From Strigamia acuminata (Eukaryota > Arthropoda > Chilopoda > Geophilomorpha > Linotaeniidae): 64,000 bases of DNA. The notes beneath the pieces were generated by a model. The model ran no database searches. It had not been told where the DNA came from and saw only the letters and a list, made by a program, of their open reading frames with translations. Below are positions 1 to 13,600 of the stretch, piece after piece. Each line of letters opens with the position of its first letter. The first letter of the stretch is position 1. A program made the position numbers and the translations under genes. Where the stretch lies: contig OX442314.1 in assembly GCA_949358305.1 (NCBI GenBank), forward strand, positions 682,001 to 746,000, given 5' to 3'.

Positions 1-2960
1 GCTAACTCTTTAACTTCCTGTTCAGCGTTCTCTTTGGCTTCCTTTTGAGCCTTCAATTTAGCCTCCTCTTCGGCTTTTGTTTTAGATTCTTCAGTAGCTT
101 TCCTTTTCGCTTCTTTAGCAACTTTCTTTTTATCTTCCTGTTCAGCTTTCCTTTTAGCTTCTTCAGCAGCATTCAATTTAGCATCTGCTTCAACTTTCAA
201 TTTTGTTTCTATTTCAGCTTTCAATTTAGCTGCTTCTTCGGCTTTCTTTTTAGCTTCTTTAGCAGCATTCAATTTAGCTTCTGTTTCAGCCTTCAATTCA
301 GCTTCCGCTTCGGCTTTCTTTTTAGCTTCCACTTCAGCCTTTAATTTAGCATCTGCTTCAGCTTTACTTTTAGCTTCCGCTTCAGCCTTCAACTTAGCTT
401 CCTCTTCGGCTTTCTTTTTGGCTTCCTGTTCAGCCTTCAATTTGGCTTCTGCTTCGGCTTTCTTTTTAGCTTCCGCTTCAGCCTTTAATCTAGCTTCTTG
501 TTCAGCCTTCAATTTAGCATCTAGTTCAGCCTTCAATTTAGCTTCCTGTTCAGCCTTCGATTTAGCTTCCGCCTCGGCTTTCTTTTTAGCTTCAGCTTCA
601 GCCTTCAATTTCGCTTCTTGTTCAGCCTTCAATTTGGCTTCCACTTCGGCTTTCTTTTTAGCTTCTTGTTCAGCCTTCAATTTGGCTGCTGCTTCAGCTT
701 TCTTAGCTTCCTGTTCAGCCTTCAATTTAGCTGCTGCTTCAGCTTTCTTAGCTTCCTGTTCAGCCTTCAATTTAGCTTCCACTTCGGCTTTCTTCTTAGC
801 TTCTTGTTCGGCCTTCAATTTAGCATTTAGTTCAGCCTTCAATTTGGCTTCCGCTTCAGTTTTCTTCTTAGCTTCTTCTTCAGCCTTCAATTTAGCATCT
901 AGTTCAGCCTTCAATTTGGCTTCCGCTTCGGCTTTCTTCTTAGCTTCTTGTTCAGCCTTCAATTTAGCATCTAGTTCAGCCTTCAATTTGGCTTCCACTT
1001 CGGCTTTCTTCTTAGCTTCTTGTTCAGTCTTCAGTTTAGCTTCCTGTTCAGCCTTCAATTTAGCTTCCGCTTCAGCTTTCCTTTTCGCTTCCGCTTCAGC
1101 TTTTAATTTAGCTTCTTGTTCAGCCTTCAATTTAGCATCTACTACAGCCTTCAATTTGGCTTCCACTTCGGCTTTCTTCTTAGCTTCTTGTTCAGCCTTC
1201 AATTTAGCATCTAGTTCAGCTTTCAATTTAGCTTCCACTTCGGCTTTCTTTTTAGCTTCTTGTTCAGCCTTCAGTTTAGCTTCCTGTTCAGCCTTCAATT
1301 TAGCATCTAATTCAGCTTTCAATTTAGCTTCCACTTCGGCTTTCTTTTTAGCTTCTTGTTCAGCCTTTAGTTTAGCTTCCTGTTCAGCCTTCAATTTAGC
1401 ATCTAGTTCAGCTTTCAATTTAGCTTCCACTTCGGCTTTCTTTTTAGCTTCTTGTTCAGCCTTCAGTTTAGCTTCCTGTTCAGCCTTCAATTTAGCTTCC
1501 GCTTCAGCTTTCCTTTTAGCTTCCGCTTCAGCCTTTAATTTAGCTTCTTGTTCAGCCTTCAATTTAGCTTCTTGTTCAGCCTTCAATTTAGCTTCTTGTT
1601 CAGCCTTCAATTTAGCTTCCTGTTCAGCCTTCAATTTAGCTTCCTGTTCAGCCTTCAATTTAGCTTCCTGTTCAGCCTTCAATTTAGCTTCCTGTTCAGC
1701 CTTCAATTTAGCTTCCGCTTCAGCTTTCCTTTTAGCTTCCGCTTCAGCCTTTAATTTAGCTTCTTGTTCAGCCTTCAATTTAGCTTTTTGTTCAGCCTTC
1801 AATTTAGCTTCTTGTTCAGCCTTCAATTTAACTTCCTGTTCAGCCTTCAATTTAGCTTCCTGTTCAGTCTTCAATTTAGCTTCCTGTTCAGCCTTCAATT
1901 TAGCTTCCGCTTCAGCTTTCCTTTTAGCTTCCGCTTCAGCCTTTAATTTAGCTTCTTGTTCAGCCTTCAATTTAGCTTCTTGTTCAGCCTTCAATTTAGC
2001 TTCCTGTTCAGCCTTCAATTTAGCTTCCTGTTCAGCCTTCAATTTAGCTTCCTGTTCAGCCTTCAATTTAGCTTCCGCTTCAGCTTTCCTTTTAGCTTCC
2101 GCTTCAGCCTTTAATTTAGCTTCTTGTTCAGCCTTCAATTTAGCTTCTTGTTCAGCCTTCAATTTAGCTTCCTGTTCAGCCTTCAATTTAGCTTCCTGTT
2201 CAGCCTTCAATTTAGCTTCCTGTTCAGCCTTCAATTTAGCTTCCGCTTCAGCTTTCCTTTTAGCTTCCGCTTCAGCCTTTAATTTAGCTTCTTGTTCAGC
2301 CTTCAATTTAGCTTCCCGTTCAGCTTTCAATTTGGCTTCCTCTTCAGCTTTGTTTTTAGCTTCCACTTCGGCTTTCTTTTTAGCTTCTGCTTCAACCTTC
2401 AATTTGGCTTCCGCTTCCGCTTTCCTTTTAGCTTCTTGTTCAGCCTTCAATTTAGCTTCCGCTTCAGCCTTTAATTTAGCTTCTTGTTCAGCCCTCATTT
2501 TGGCTTCCTCTTCAGCTTTGTTTTTAGCTTCCACTTCGGCTTTCTTTTTAGCTTCTGCTTCAGCTTTCAATTTGGCTTCCGCTTCCGCTTTCCTTTTAGC
2601 TTCCGCTTCAGCCTTTAATCTAGCTTCTTGTTCAGCCTTCAACTTAGCTTCTTGTTCAGCCTTTAATTTGGCTTCCTCTTCGGCTTTCTTTTTGGCTTCC
2701 TGTTCAGCCTTCAATTTGGCTTCTGCTTCGGCTTTCCTTTTAGCTTCCGCTTCAGCCTTTAATCTAGCTTCTTGTTCAGCCTTCAATTTAGCATCTAGTT
2801 CAGCCTTCAATTTGGCTTCCGCTTCCGCTTTCTTTTTAGCTTCTTGTTCAGCCTTCAATCTAGCCTCTGCTTCGGCTTTCTTTTTAGCTTCCTCTTCAGT
2901 CTTCAATTTAGCTTCTTCAATAGCTTTTCTTGCAGATTCTTCAGCAGCTTTCCTTTTAGT
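1..2960 (-). repeat. 24-bp coding minisatellite (octapeptide AEQEAKLK and variants)
   Basis: The unit is 24 bp, so the frame survives any copy-number change. Variants AEAEAKRK and AEAEAKKK alternate with AEQEAKLK. A marker pair of AEAEA units starts at 1495, 1711, 1903, 2071 and 2239, giving higher-order periods of 216, 192, 168 and 168 bp (9, 8, 7 and 7 units). Confidence 0.93.
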
Positions 2961-4639
2961 TTCTTCATTAGTTTTCCTTTTACTTTCTCTTTCATTTTTT
3001 CTTTTTGCTTCTCCAGCTTTATTTTTAGCATCTTCGTTAACTGTCTTGAGAACTGCTTCTTCCGTTTTCCTCTGAGTACCTAATGCAGCTTTCAGGCGAG
3101 AATCTTCAGTGGTTTCCCTTTTCACTTCTTCAACCACCTTCTTAGCTACATCTTCAGCTTTTTGATTTGCTGTTGTTTCAGTCAGTAATTCATCTTTCTT
3201 ATGAATTTCTGCTTGAAGTCGTAGTTTAGCTTCTTCACTTTCTCCTAAAATTCCTTTGTCAGTTTTCACCTTTGCTTCTTCAGTTGTCTTCACATCCACT
3301 TTTTCAGCTAACTTTGTAGTTTTAAATTCAGCCTTCTTTTTACTTTCTTTCTGATCAACCGTTTGTTTTGATTCTTCATGTGTTTTCTTTTCTTTTGCCC
3401 CCTTGGAAGCTTTCTTTACAGCACCCTCAATTGGCTTTTGTTCTTCAGCTGGACTTTTTTCTTCCTCAATTGTTTTATTTTTGTCAACTTTATGTTTAAT
3501 GCTTTCTTGTGTTGATTTTTCTTCATCAGATTCTTTCTCCGACATTTTCCTTTTCGCTTGTTCCTCACCTTTCTTATATTTCCCCTTATTCTTTTCTTTT
3601 GCACCTTTCTTATGCCGTTTACCTTTTTCTGGTGCAATATGTTCATCTTCTTTCACCATAAATTCTTCTCTGCCTGTTCCAACTTCTTGTCTTTCTTCTT
3701 TTATCCCTTCTATCCTTCCGTCCAACTCATCTTCTACATGAAATTGTCCTACATCGTCTTTTTTCTGTTTATGAAATTTTTTCTTTTTCTCTCTCTTCTC
3801 CTTAACCACCATTGGTTCTTCAGTTTTCTCACTTTCTGATATGTGTTTGGTAAGAATATCCATCTGTCCCACAACCACCCTCTTCATTTTTCCTTCTACA
3901 TCACTTGGTTTCAATCTCTCACTTACTGCGGTCTCTCCAATTGGAATCTCAATTTCTTGCACACGTGAGGTTGACACTTCTTTTTGTCCTCCGACATCCG
4001 TCTTTCCTTGAGTTGAAAAAAAGGTCGTCGTCTCTTGTGTCGGTGACCCTGGCGTTGGAGTATGGGGAAATTGGACCGTAGGAGAAGGACAACTCCTCAT
4101 GCCAAACCGAAATGAGTCCCCAGCCCCAACTTCCAATATCTCCAGACCTTGAGCCCCGTCAACTTCGTCTTCCGGAACTTCTCGGCCGTCGATCATCACT
4201 ATCCTGCGTTGTGTCCGTTGCACTTGCACCCGTTGCCGAACAACGTGTTGGCGGACCGTTCTTTGCACTCGTCGGACAGTCACCCGTCTCACCCCATCAA
4301 TTTCCTCCACAATTGTCTCCTCCTCGGGTGCCGACGTCTCTTCGCGCACGAATCTTTCCGAAGACATCGCGCGAGATTCTTGTGGCTCCTCTTCGGCAAC
4401 GACCGTAGCAAGTTCCAGACGTGGAGACGCAGAACGCGAGACAACGGTTTGTTTGTCATGGTGAGTGGTTAGATGGAGACCGTGCACTTGTGTTTGGGAG
4501 GTTTGTTCCACTCTGTAGAAGCGAGATCCATCGGATATCACTTCAATTTGCTTCGACCCTCCACCAGTTGTCGTTAATGGCAACGGAGTTGTGTTTTCAA
4601 GAGCCAAATTGGAAGATACAACCATTTGAGTGCCACCAC
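1..4639 (-). CDS. Exon 62: giant exon with K/E/A octapeptide array, runs off the window
   Basis: An open frame of more than 1,540 codons with no stop. The acceptor TAG|GT at 4640-4642 fits exon 61 (phase 1) and gives LFTGGGTQMVVSS; an upstream TAG at 4653 does not fit the phase. The first 300 residues are mixed and acidic/basic with Val-Arg-Gln-rich stretches. Residues 300-550 are Lys/Glu-rich. From about 2960 to 1 the sequence is an 8-residue array of the AEQEAKLK type. Glu and Lys four residues apart suggest a long charged single helix or coiled rod. Large plus-strand ORFs here (Ala/Ser/Phe-rich) are antisense shadows. Confidence 0.88.
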
Positions 4640-7600
4640 CTACTTGGCTCAGCTATTTAATTAAGTTAAAACATTCATTTTTTATTATGGTATGGCAAAA
4701 TTATTACTCCCTCTGTCCCAAATTATGGTTTATATTTCTGCTTTTACTTTTGTCCCCATGTATTGTTTACATATTGGTTTAATCTTTATTAAAATACAAA
4801 ACAGATTGAACTTTCATTGATTAGCACTCGTAAAATATTTTTTAGCAGAGTAGCATTGTCGAGTACTCCGTATTTCTTAACTACCGGTATTGCGCATGCG
4901 CCAATCGCAAAAATAGAAAGTGAAAGGAAGAAAAGTAACCAGATTGCTACCTATTGCTAAAGTAACTTTGGCTACTTTCCTTTCGGAAATGATGACGCTT
5001 TTGACATCATTTCCGATGTCAAAAGTAACAAAAAAGAAAGATCCTTCTTTTCTTCGCAAATTGAAACCTGAAACCTGTGATAATTTATGATCTAATCAAC
5101 CAATTGTCATAAAAATTGTACAGAATATGTAAAATACTATTAGGAAATGTGTTATGTTTGGTCAAAAAAATATTTGTTAATTAAACTTGAAAATACCCCA
5201 AAAAGCTGGTGTGTTTATACTTTTGAAACAGACTAGGCGCATTCGAAAAGTCATTAAAACGAGTGTAAACGTGTTTACACTCGTTTTCACACGACATTTA
5301 CACGAATTAATTCGTGTAAATGTCGTGTAAACTGGTTAAACGGAAACGGCCTGTACGCCACGTTTCCGTTTAAAATCTCCGTGCAACAAGTTTTCTCGTA
5401 CAAATCGGGTCTTGCTGGCAGCCATCTTGGATTTTCGTTAGATCGGTTGGAACGATGTCGATCGCAAGAACAATTTTGTAGCAGGTATTAGCCGCATTCT
5501 TGCGATCGAATGCGGCCGATGCTCGACCGCATTTGTACGATCGAATGCGGCCGACGTTCGACCGACGTTTGGCCGCATTTGTACAATCGAATGCGGCCGA
5601 CGTTCGGCCGCGTTTGTGCGATCTAATGCGGCCGGTGTTCGGCCGCATTTGTGCGATTGAGGAGGATGTTCAGCCGATTCCCGTTCTTAAATAAATATTA
5701 ATGATAAAAATAATTAAAATAAATTTACATTTTATAATCATGTTTTTATAATCTCCTGTTTTTTTAGAGTAAACAACAACAATAATGACTCTGGTTATTA
5801 TTTGGACTAATTTAATATTTACACTTGAATTTACACTGAATTTTGCACAGAAATTTATTTTGATACTCGAAAATTGGGTCGTTTAACTTGACATTTACAC
5901 TACCAGTTGCACTGGTCGTTTAGTACTGAATTTTGCACAGAAATTTATTTTGATACTCGAAAATTGGGTCGTTTAACTTGACATTTACACTACCAGTTGC
6001 ACTGGTCGTTTAGTGCAAATTAGTTTTCGAATGCGCCTATGTATTGTATGTTGTTGTGAAACACAACAGGCATCACTTAATTTTGAATGCGTTTTGAAAA
6101 GATTCAACTTAACGATAAAACTAATTTCAAGCAATTCCATATATTGACCAGCACGAGCACTTAATTTTGAGAAATAAAAATAAAAATGAAATGTCATACA
6201 AATCCATCAAGCCGATGATAATCGAATATTCTTTGTAAAAATGTAAACCATAATTTGGGACAGACGAGTATTTTTTAAACTGACCCTAGTGTCAATAAGT
6301 TTTCGCTCTCCCCGACCTGTAAACAGTTGTAATTTTGTTTGCATCGAGCGCAATTCAGATATCGAAGCGGAAAGCTCGGGCCATCGCAGCATCAGTGCTC
6401 TTCCTTTTGATTCCAAGTCTTGGCTATCTCTCTTCATTCTTTCGATCTAAAACAAACATTGCTATGCTAATTATCCTTTTCATACAACTCAACCAACTCA
6501 ACTCAACTCAAGAGTGGATTTGGGTCCCCAGATAAAAACTCACCCATTTTACAGGACATTGCTCAGATAAGTTAAACAAAAAAATATGCAACAAAGGTTG
6601 GTCCCAGTAAGTTGGACCAGCTCCCACACTGTCTCTCCCCCCCCCCCCCATCTACTGTGGGCCATTTATTAAGTTTTGATAAATTTTGAGATTTTTTTTC
6701 CTTAAATTTATGAAAAGTTTTCACAATTCTAAGATTTTTTTAAAATGAATTCTGGCATTCCAGTGGACGAATTCGATTAATTTTGCGAGGATTAGCGTAC
6801 AGATTTATTTTAAGCACATAAATCGAGATGTTCCACTTGATTGCACATGGGTCTAAGACCGCCATTTTTTGTTTATTTTTACATGTAAACAAGTTCATTT
6901 TTCTGCTCAATACTGCATTGTTTGTGCATTAAAGTAGATAAAAATACATCTTTTGTGCTTAGAAATTAGAAAAATACAACTTTTGAGCTTAGAAATTAGA
7001 AAAGTGCAATTTTTGTGTTTAGAAATTAGAAAAATGCAACTTTTGTGTTCAGAAATTAGAAAAATGCAACTTTTGTGTGTAGAAACTAGAAAAATGCAAC
7101 ATTTGTGCTCAAAAATTTGCTAAAAATGCAAATAAGCTGCAAAAAATTATTAAAAATGCATATTTTGTGCATAAAATTTGCCAAAAAGGCATATTTTGTA
7201 CATAAAATTTGCCAAAAATGCATATTTTGTGCATAAAATTTGCTAAAAAGGCATATTTTGTGCATAAAATTTGCCAAAAAGGCATATTATGTGCATAAAA
7301 TTTGTCAAAAATGCAAATTCTGTGCATAAAATTTGCCAAAAATGCATATTTTGCACACAATAAAGCCTAAAGTGCATTTTTGTACCTTCTTCACATCCAA
7401 AGTGACATCCTGATTCCCCACCAGAGATAACAACAATCTTCCCGCACTCCAGCAAAACACTACAGGTCCAAAATCCAATCCCAAATGACACCGTAACAAA
7501 CACGAACAAAACAAAACAAAACAAAACACAAACCTCAGTCTGATCGACCGACGCTCCACCCCGAGCACCAACGTCCACAATTGCCGCCTGCAAACTCCTC

Positions 7601-10600
7601 ACGTCCTTCTCGAACTCCTCCTGCAAACACAAACACATCTCAAATACAAAACAACACAAACCAAACACAAAACCAAACACAAACTCAAACGTGCACACGT
7701 ATTAATCAATCATTAATCAATTAATAGAAACAATTAATAGAAACAACCAAATGAATGAAGAATGACGATGAAATAAATCGGTAGCGGATTAGTTCGACTC
7801 GATCATGCAACAATTGCCAATTGCCAATCTGACCTTCGCCAACGATTCTTCGTCACGTTTCCCGACGACCCGAAACGCGGACGGCGAACTGCGCTCGAGT
7901 TGCGTCCGTTTCTGCGTCTTCTCTTGTATCCGCCGCGGACAGGGCGACACGGAGCGGCGCTGCAGCGCCACCCGCGCCGTGAACGGGTCGGGCGTGCGCG
8001 CGCGCTCGATCCGCCGCTCGCTGGCCGGCTGCAGCCCCATGTCCGAGATGAGCGCCTCGGCGTACGTCTGTTTCGACTCCTCGTCCGACGACTCGTGCGA
8101 ACTCGTGCGGATTAACGGCAGTTTGAGTCGCAGCGCCGTTCGAAGTCGATCCGCGTCGAGTGAATTGCGAGTGTCGGCACATGGACTCGCGCTGCGAGAT
8201 CGAACGGCGGGACTGGCGCGTCCGCTCACCACCTCCGCGTAAGTCGGCGCCGTAAGTCGACGCGACGTTGCGACGACGTTCCGCGGCGCGGGCGGCGGCT
8301 TCTCGTCGAGTTGAATCGGCCCCGGCGTCTCCCGACTCGGGCCCCCGAGAAAAGGACTGATTCTGCCCGACGCGACGTCCGCGTACGACGGTCGCGGCGA
8401 TGCTCGTGAGTCGTCGCCCGAGACGCACACGACGATGGGCGCGAAAACGCTCGTCCGTGGCGCGAAAGCCTCCATTTCCGGTTCGGACGGCGGCGACGGC
8501 GGTGGGGTCACGAGCATGGATTCGACCTGGTCGATGCGGTCCTCTAGCTCCTGGATTTGGGTCCGCCAGCGTTCGATGGACTCCTATTTTCGAACAGTCA
8601 CGCGTCAACAAACTGCATTGATGAGTTTCAATGCAGTGTGTTGTCTCGGGGCCCGACACTTTCTCTCTTTCTTTCTCTCTCTTTCTCTGCTCTAAATTAG
8701 GAGGAAAATGACGAGCCATCGGGGTCGGGAGTCCCACGTTGGCTGACCACTCTGATCCGGTCGCTCACGGCCGTCACCTTCTCCTCAATTTGTTTGATTT
8801 TCTGACGACAGGCCTGCGTCGGTGTCACACACAAAAATATTCACTCAAAATCAAAATCAAAATCAAAGCAACAAATGTATATGTATTGCAAGGTGTCGAA
8901 AAAAAGGTTTAGATTGATCGTTACTCGTTGGTTGTGGGCAGTGTTGTTTGATTGGCGTTTCTGTTGTGGTGCAGTTTTAGCCGTTCACGATCCGACGTTT
9001 CGCTGTTGGGATATTTGCGTTTTTCATCCGGCATTGCTTTTGACCACGCAAGATCATAAAAAATAGTGATGTTTATGTTGGCATTTGGCAACAACTCTTG
9101 CGAGATTTCACGAGATCATGAGATTTTGCAAAATTTTGCAAGAATTTGCTAGATTTTGCAAGATTTTGCAAGATTTGACCGGTACCGGTACCGTTGTCGC
9201 AAATAACTTAACGAGATTTTGCAAGCTTTTGCTAGATTTTGTGAGATTTTGCAAGATTTTACCGGTACCGGTACCGTTTTCGCAAATAACCTAACGAGAT
9301 TTTGCAAGATTTTGCAAAATTTTGCTAGATTTTTCTAGATTTTGCAAAATATTGCTAGATTTTTCTAGATTTTACAAAAGATTGCTAGATTTTTCTAGAT
9401 TTTGCAAAAGATTGCTAGATTTTGTGAGATTTGCACAATTTTGCGAGATTTTGCGAGATTTTGCAAAATTTTGCTAGATATTTCTAGATTTTGCACAATT
9501 TTGCGAGATTTTGCAAAATTTAGCTAGATTTTTCTAGATTTTGCAAAATATTGCTAGATTTTTCTAGATTTTGCAAAAGATTGCTAGATTTTGTGAGATT
9601 TGCACAATTTTGCTAGATATTTCTAGATTTTGCACAATTTTGCGAGATTTTGCAAAATTTAGCCAGATTTTGCGAGATTTTGCAAAATTTTGCTAGATGT
9701 TGTGAGATTTTGCACAATTTTGCAATATGTTACTAGTACCGGTACCATTGCCGCAAATAACTTAATGAGATTTTGCAAGATTTTGCTAGATTTTGCAAGA
9801 TTTTACCGGTTGCGCAAATAATTTATCTTGAAAGCAAAAGCTCAGATCGTCCAAACGTTTAACACCAAAACGAAAGAGCTGTAAAACTACATCAAAACAA
9901 CAATTAAGCACACACATTCAATTTAAATGTGCGTACATTTTTTTCGATTCCCTGCATATATTCCTTCTCCGGGACCCGACAACAACAACATCAACAGCAA
10001 CAATAACAATTTCCTATTCTATTTCATCCAAATTTTATTTTTCTCACCGTTTGTTCGGCCGATTGTTTCTTGCGGTCGCGGGGACTGAACGTGGGGCTCG
10101 AGACGACGCGCAGATGGTGCTCCGCTTGCGTCACTTGGCTCTTGAGCCGCACAACTTGCTGCAAAACCAAATAAATCATTTAATTTCGCATTAATTTTGA
10201 CCGATCGATTTTTCTTTTACTTGTTGGTACTGTTCGATTTGCGCGACGCTCGTTTCCAGGGTCCGGTTCTCCTCGCTCACGGTCGTTTGCAGCGATTCCA
10301 ATTGAAGGTGGAGGGATTCGCTTTTCACGACCGTTTCGTTGTCGCACGTGCTCGTGTTTCTCAGATGCACGAGCAGTTTTTCCATGGACATCATCAACTT
10401 GGCTCTTTGGATCGTTAAATCTGCCAAAAGTTTCTAAAAGAGACAAAATAATGTTGAAAATTGATTTAAAGCTTGAAAATCGATTGGAAAGCTTGAAAAA
10501 TGATTAGATAGCTTGAAAATTATTAAAAAGCTTACAAATCAATGGGAACAACTATAGAATCGATTATAAAGCGTGAAAATCGATTATAAAGCGTGAAAAT

Positions 10601-13600
10601 CGGTTAACTAACATTCAAAAATCAATTATAAATCTTAAAAATCAATTAATTAAGAGAAATTCAAACAAATAACTTTAAAAAATTGATTAAAAACTTAAAA
10701 AATCGATTAGATAACTTAAGAAATCGATTAGATAACTTAAGAAATCGATTAAAAAGTTTTAAAATAATTAAAAAGCTTACAGCTCAATTTGAAAAGCTTT
10801 AGAATCGATTATAATGCGCGACCGTCGATTACAAAGCTTGAAAATCGATTATAAAGTGTGAAAATCGATTACAAAGCTTGAAAATCGATTATAAAGTGTG
10901 AAAATCGATTATAAATCGTGAAAATCGATTATAAATCGTAAAAATCGATTATAAATTGTGAAAATCGATTATAAATCGTAAAAATCCATTATAAATCGTA
11001 AAAAGCGATTATAATTGGTGAAAATCGATTATAAATCGTAAAAAATTGATTATAAATCGTGAAAAGCGATTATAAATCGTGTAAATCGATTATAAATCGT
11101 GAAAATCGATTATAAATCGTAAAAATCGATTATAAATTGTAAAAATCGATTATAAATCGTAAAAATCGATTATAAATCGTAAAAATCAATTATAATTCGT
11201 GAAAATCGATTATAAATCGTGAAAATCGGTTAAATAACATTCAAAAATCGGTTAAATAACATTCAAAAATCAATTAAAAATCTTTAAAAATTAATTAATT
11301 AACAGAAATTCAAACAAATAACTTAAAAAAATCGATTAAACAACTTAAAAAATCGATTAAACAACTTAAGAAATCGATTAAACAACTTAAAAAAATCGAT
11401 TAAACAACTTAAGAAAATACTTCTCGGAATTCAAGCTGTTGCTTGAGTGTTTTCTTCTTGTTGGCCAGCGACTTGACGTCGTTCCTCGCCTTCTCCAACC
11501 ACCCCGTCACTTCTTGCACCTTCTTCTCGCACTGTTCCCACTCCTCCGTCATCTCCTGCAGCATCGCCACCTGCTCCTGCATCCGCTTCTCCACGCTCGA
11601 CTTATCCGCCTCCCTCGCCGTCAGCTGCTCCACCAGCGGCCCCGCGTTGCACACCCGCTCGATCTTCCCCAACTCCCGCGCCATCTCCGACACGTTCTTC
11701 TGCGCGTGTCCGAACTCCTTCAGCGCCATCTACCAACAAAAATACAAATTATCAAAAAACTCCGCTACATTTTTCAACCAAAATCCTTCACTTGATAATC
11801 CGTCAAACTGCGTTTCGTGTCGCTCAGCGTGACGAAAACGAGCTCAATCGACAAAAACGCGCGCGTTTTCTCGAGCCACGTGTCCACGTTGGCCAACAAG
11901 TCGACGAATTGACGCCAAGCCTCTTGCGCCTCGCTCACCTATAAATAGAAACGAGTTTAACGACCGGTCCAAAAATAAAACCAAAACAAATGTCACAAAT
12001 TCCTCACTTGAGCCCTCCTGTCCTCCAACAGCGCTCGCACTCGAACCATCTGATCGTTGAGCGACGTCAACGTGTTTCGCACCAGTTCCCGGTCCGCCGC
12101 GTTCTGCGTCCGCTCGCACAAAATCTGACCGTTCCCGTTCAGCCGCGCCAACCGGTCCGACACCGAATCCAATTGCCCGTTCAATTTCTATTGAAAAAAA
12201 AAAACCAATTAATTAATTTTATCCTGAAATATTTATTTACCCTAAAACCCCGTTTAATAGCCCGGGCGTTTATATATTTTTTAAATCCGACCTACCCGGC
12301 GCCTATATGAAACCCGGCGCTTATTCAAGCCCGGCGCAAATGCGAAAAATCACCGATTTTTAACAAAAAATTGTGAATTTTCCGCTAAAATCGCCGATTT
12401 TTTGCAAAAAATCGGTGATTTTACCAGACCCGGCGCTTATTCAGGGCATTAAGTCGCCCGATTTCACTCGAATAAATTTATTCTGCATATTTTTATTTTT
12501 ATTTTGCATAAAATGGAATCGGGCCCGGCGCACGTGCGCAAAAATGTAATTTTTCTGTTAAAAAGACCAATTTTTTGCAAAAAATCGGTGATTTTACCAG
12601 ACCCGGCGCTTATTCAGGGCATTAAGTTGTAATCGAACGCCCGATAAATTAATTCTGCATATTTTTATTTCTATTTTGCATAAAATGGAATTTTTGGTGC
12701 ATATTTCATTTTATTTTGCATTTATTTATTTATTTATTTATTTTCATACCTCGACAATCTGCACGAGCGTCTCGAGCATGAAGGATTTATCGTTGAGCGC
12801 CACCTCGGCCTGCTGCAGCCAATTCTGCACGAACTCGACGTCGGTCATGTAATCGTACCTGGTGGTCCTCGCGCGCTTAAACTCCACCGCCTTATCGTGC
12901 GCCATCGCCGACACGCTCTCCGCGCTCACTTCCAAGCCGGACAACGCCGCGCTCATCTCGCTCGGCACGCTCTGCCCGACCGCTCCGTACCGACTCCGCG
13001 CCGCCTCGCTCAACGACCGCGCCTGCTGCGCCAAATCCACCACGTGTTCCTTCATTTGCTACAAAAACAAAAACAATTAAAACAAAAATCAATTTAAAAT
13101 AATTACTCCAACCTGTAGGGTTCGTTGAACCGTCTCCTGATCAGGATCGTACAGATCCATGCCGCTCAGATGCGTCTGCGTGCCGCGCAGAGCGTTCGAA
13201 AGTGCCAAAACCTGCGCTTCGACGTTCGAAATGTTCGCCACTTCGTCTTGAATCCAAGCGAGTTTCTGCCGGATCGTCTCGCACAACCTACGGCAAAAAC
13301 AAACACAAAAATGTAAATGAGAACCCTCAAATTGACCCGTCTATTTGTGCCCGCCTATTGGCAACATCGCTTGTTGAATCAGCGCACTCGTTCCGAGCTA
13401 AATTTGCCCGATGACACGTTCCTTCTAACTTGGGAGCGGTTTTACACACCACACGTGCCAAGAATCCACGTTCCTTGCGCCGCCTGCGCCCCCGAATGGA
13501 CCCGTCCGCATGCGGTCCGATTCAAGGATGTTCGTGGGCGAGCATCCGCCGCCCTTTGCCATTTGGTGCGATTAAGAGGTTTTGAAATCCCTAGTTCGCG

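Larger units (their letters stand above)
5236..6037. mobile_element. TA-flanked inverted-repeat element (mariner-type MITE)
   Basis: The ends are GGCGCATTCGAAAA and its exact inverse, each flanked by TA, the target duplication of Tc1/mariner-like elements. No transposase is present. Inside are perfect palindromes near 5263-5325, a GC-rich tandem array (5485-5665) and an 87-bp direct duplication (about 5839-6014). Confidence 0.8.

Noticed and set aside
418-3075. 885-codon plus-strand ORF rich in Ala/Ser/Phe/Leu, and neighbouring plus ORFs at 45-2474
   Set aside because: Exact antisense of the K/E/A coding repeat; the minus frame is open across the whole exon and splices in frame to exon 61.
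4653-4655. TAG acceptor for exon 62 at 4653
   Set aside because: It would start the exon in phase 0, but exon 61 ends in phase 1; the TAG at 4640-4642 fits.
7386-7460. Possible extra exon (minus) reading LLLSLVGNQDVTLDVKK
   Set aside because: No acceptor gives a frame compatible with exon 60; exon 60 joins exon 61 directly in phase 0.
8584-8737. 294-codon minus ORF beginning MGLPTPMARHF
   Set aside because: A different frame from exons 58 and 59, mostly Arg-rich shadow translation of GC-rich exon 59.
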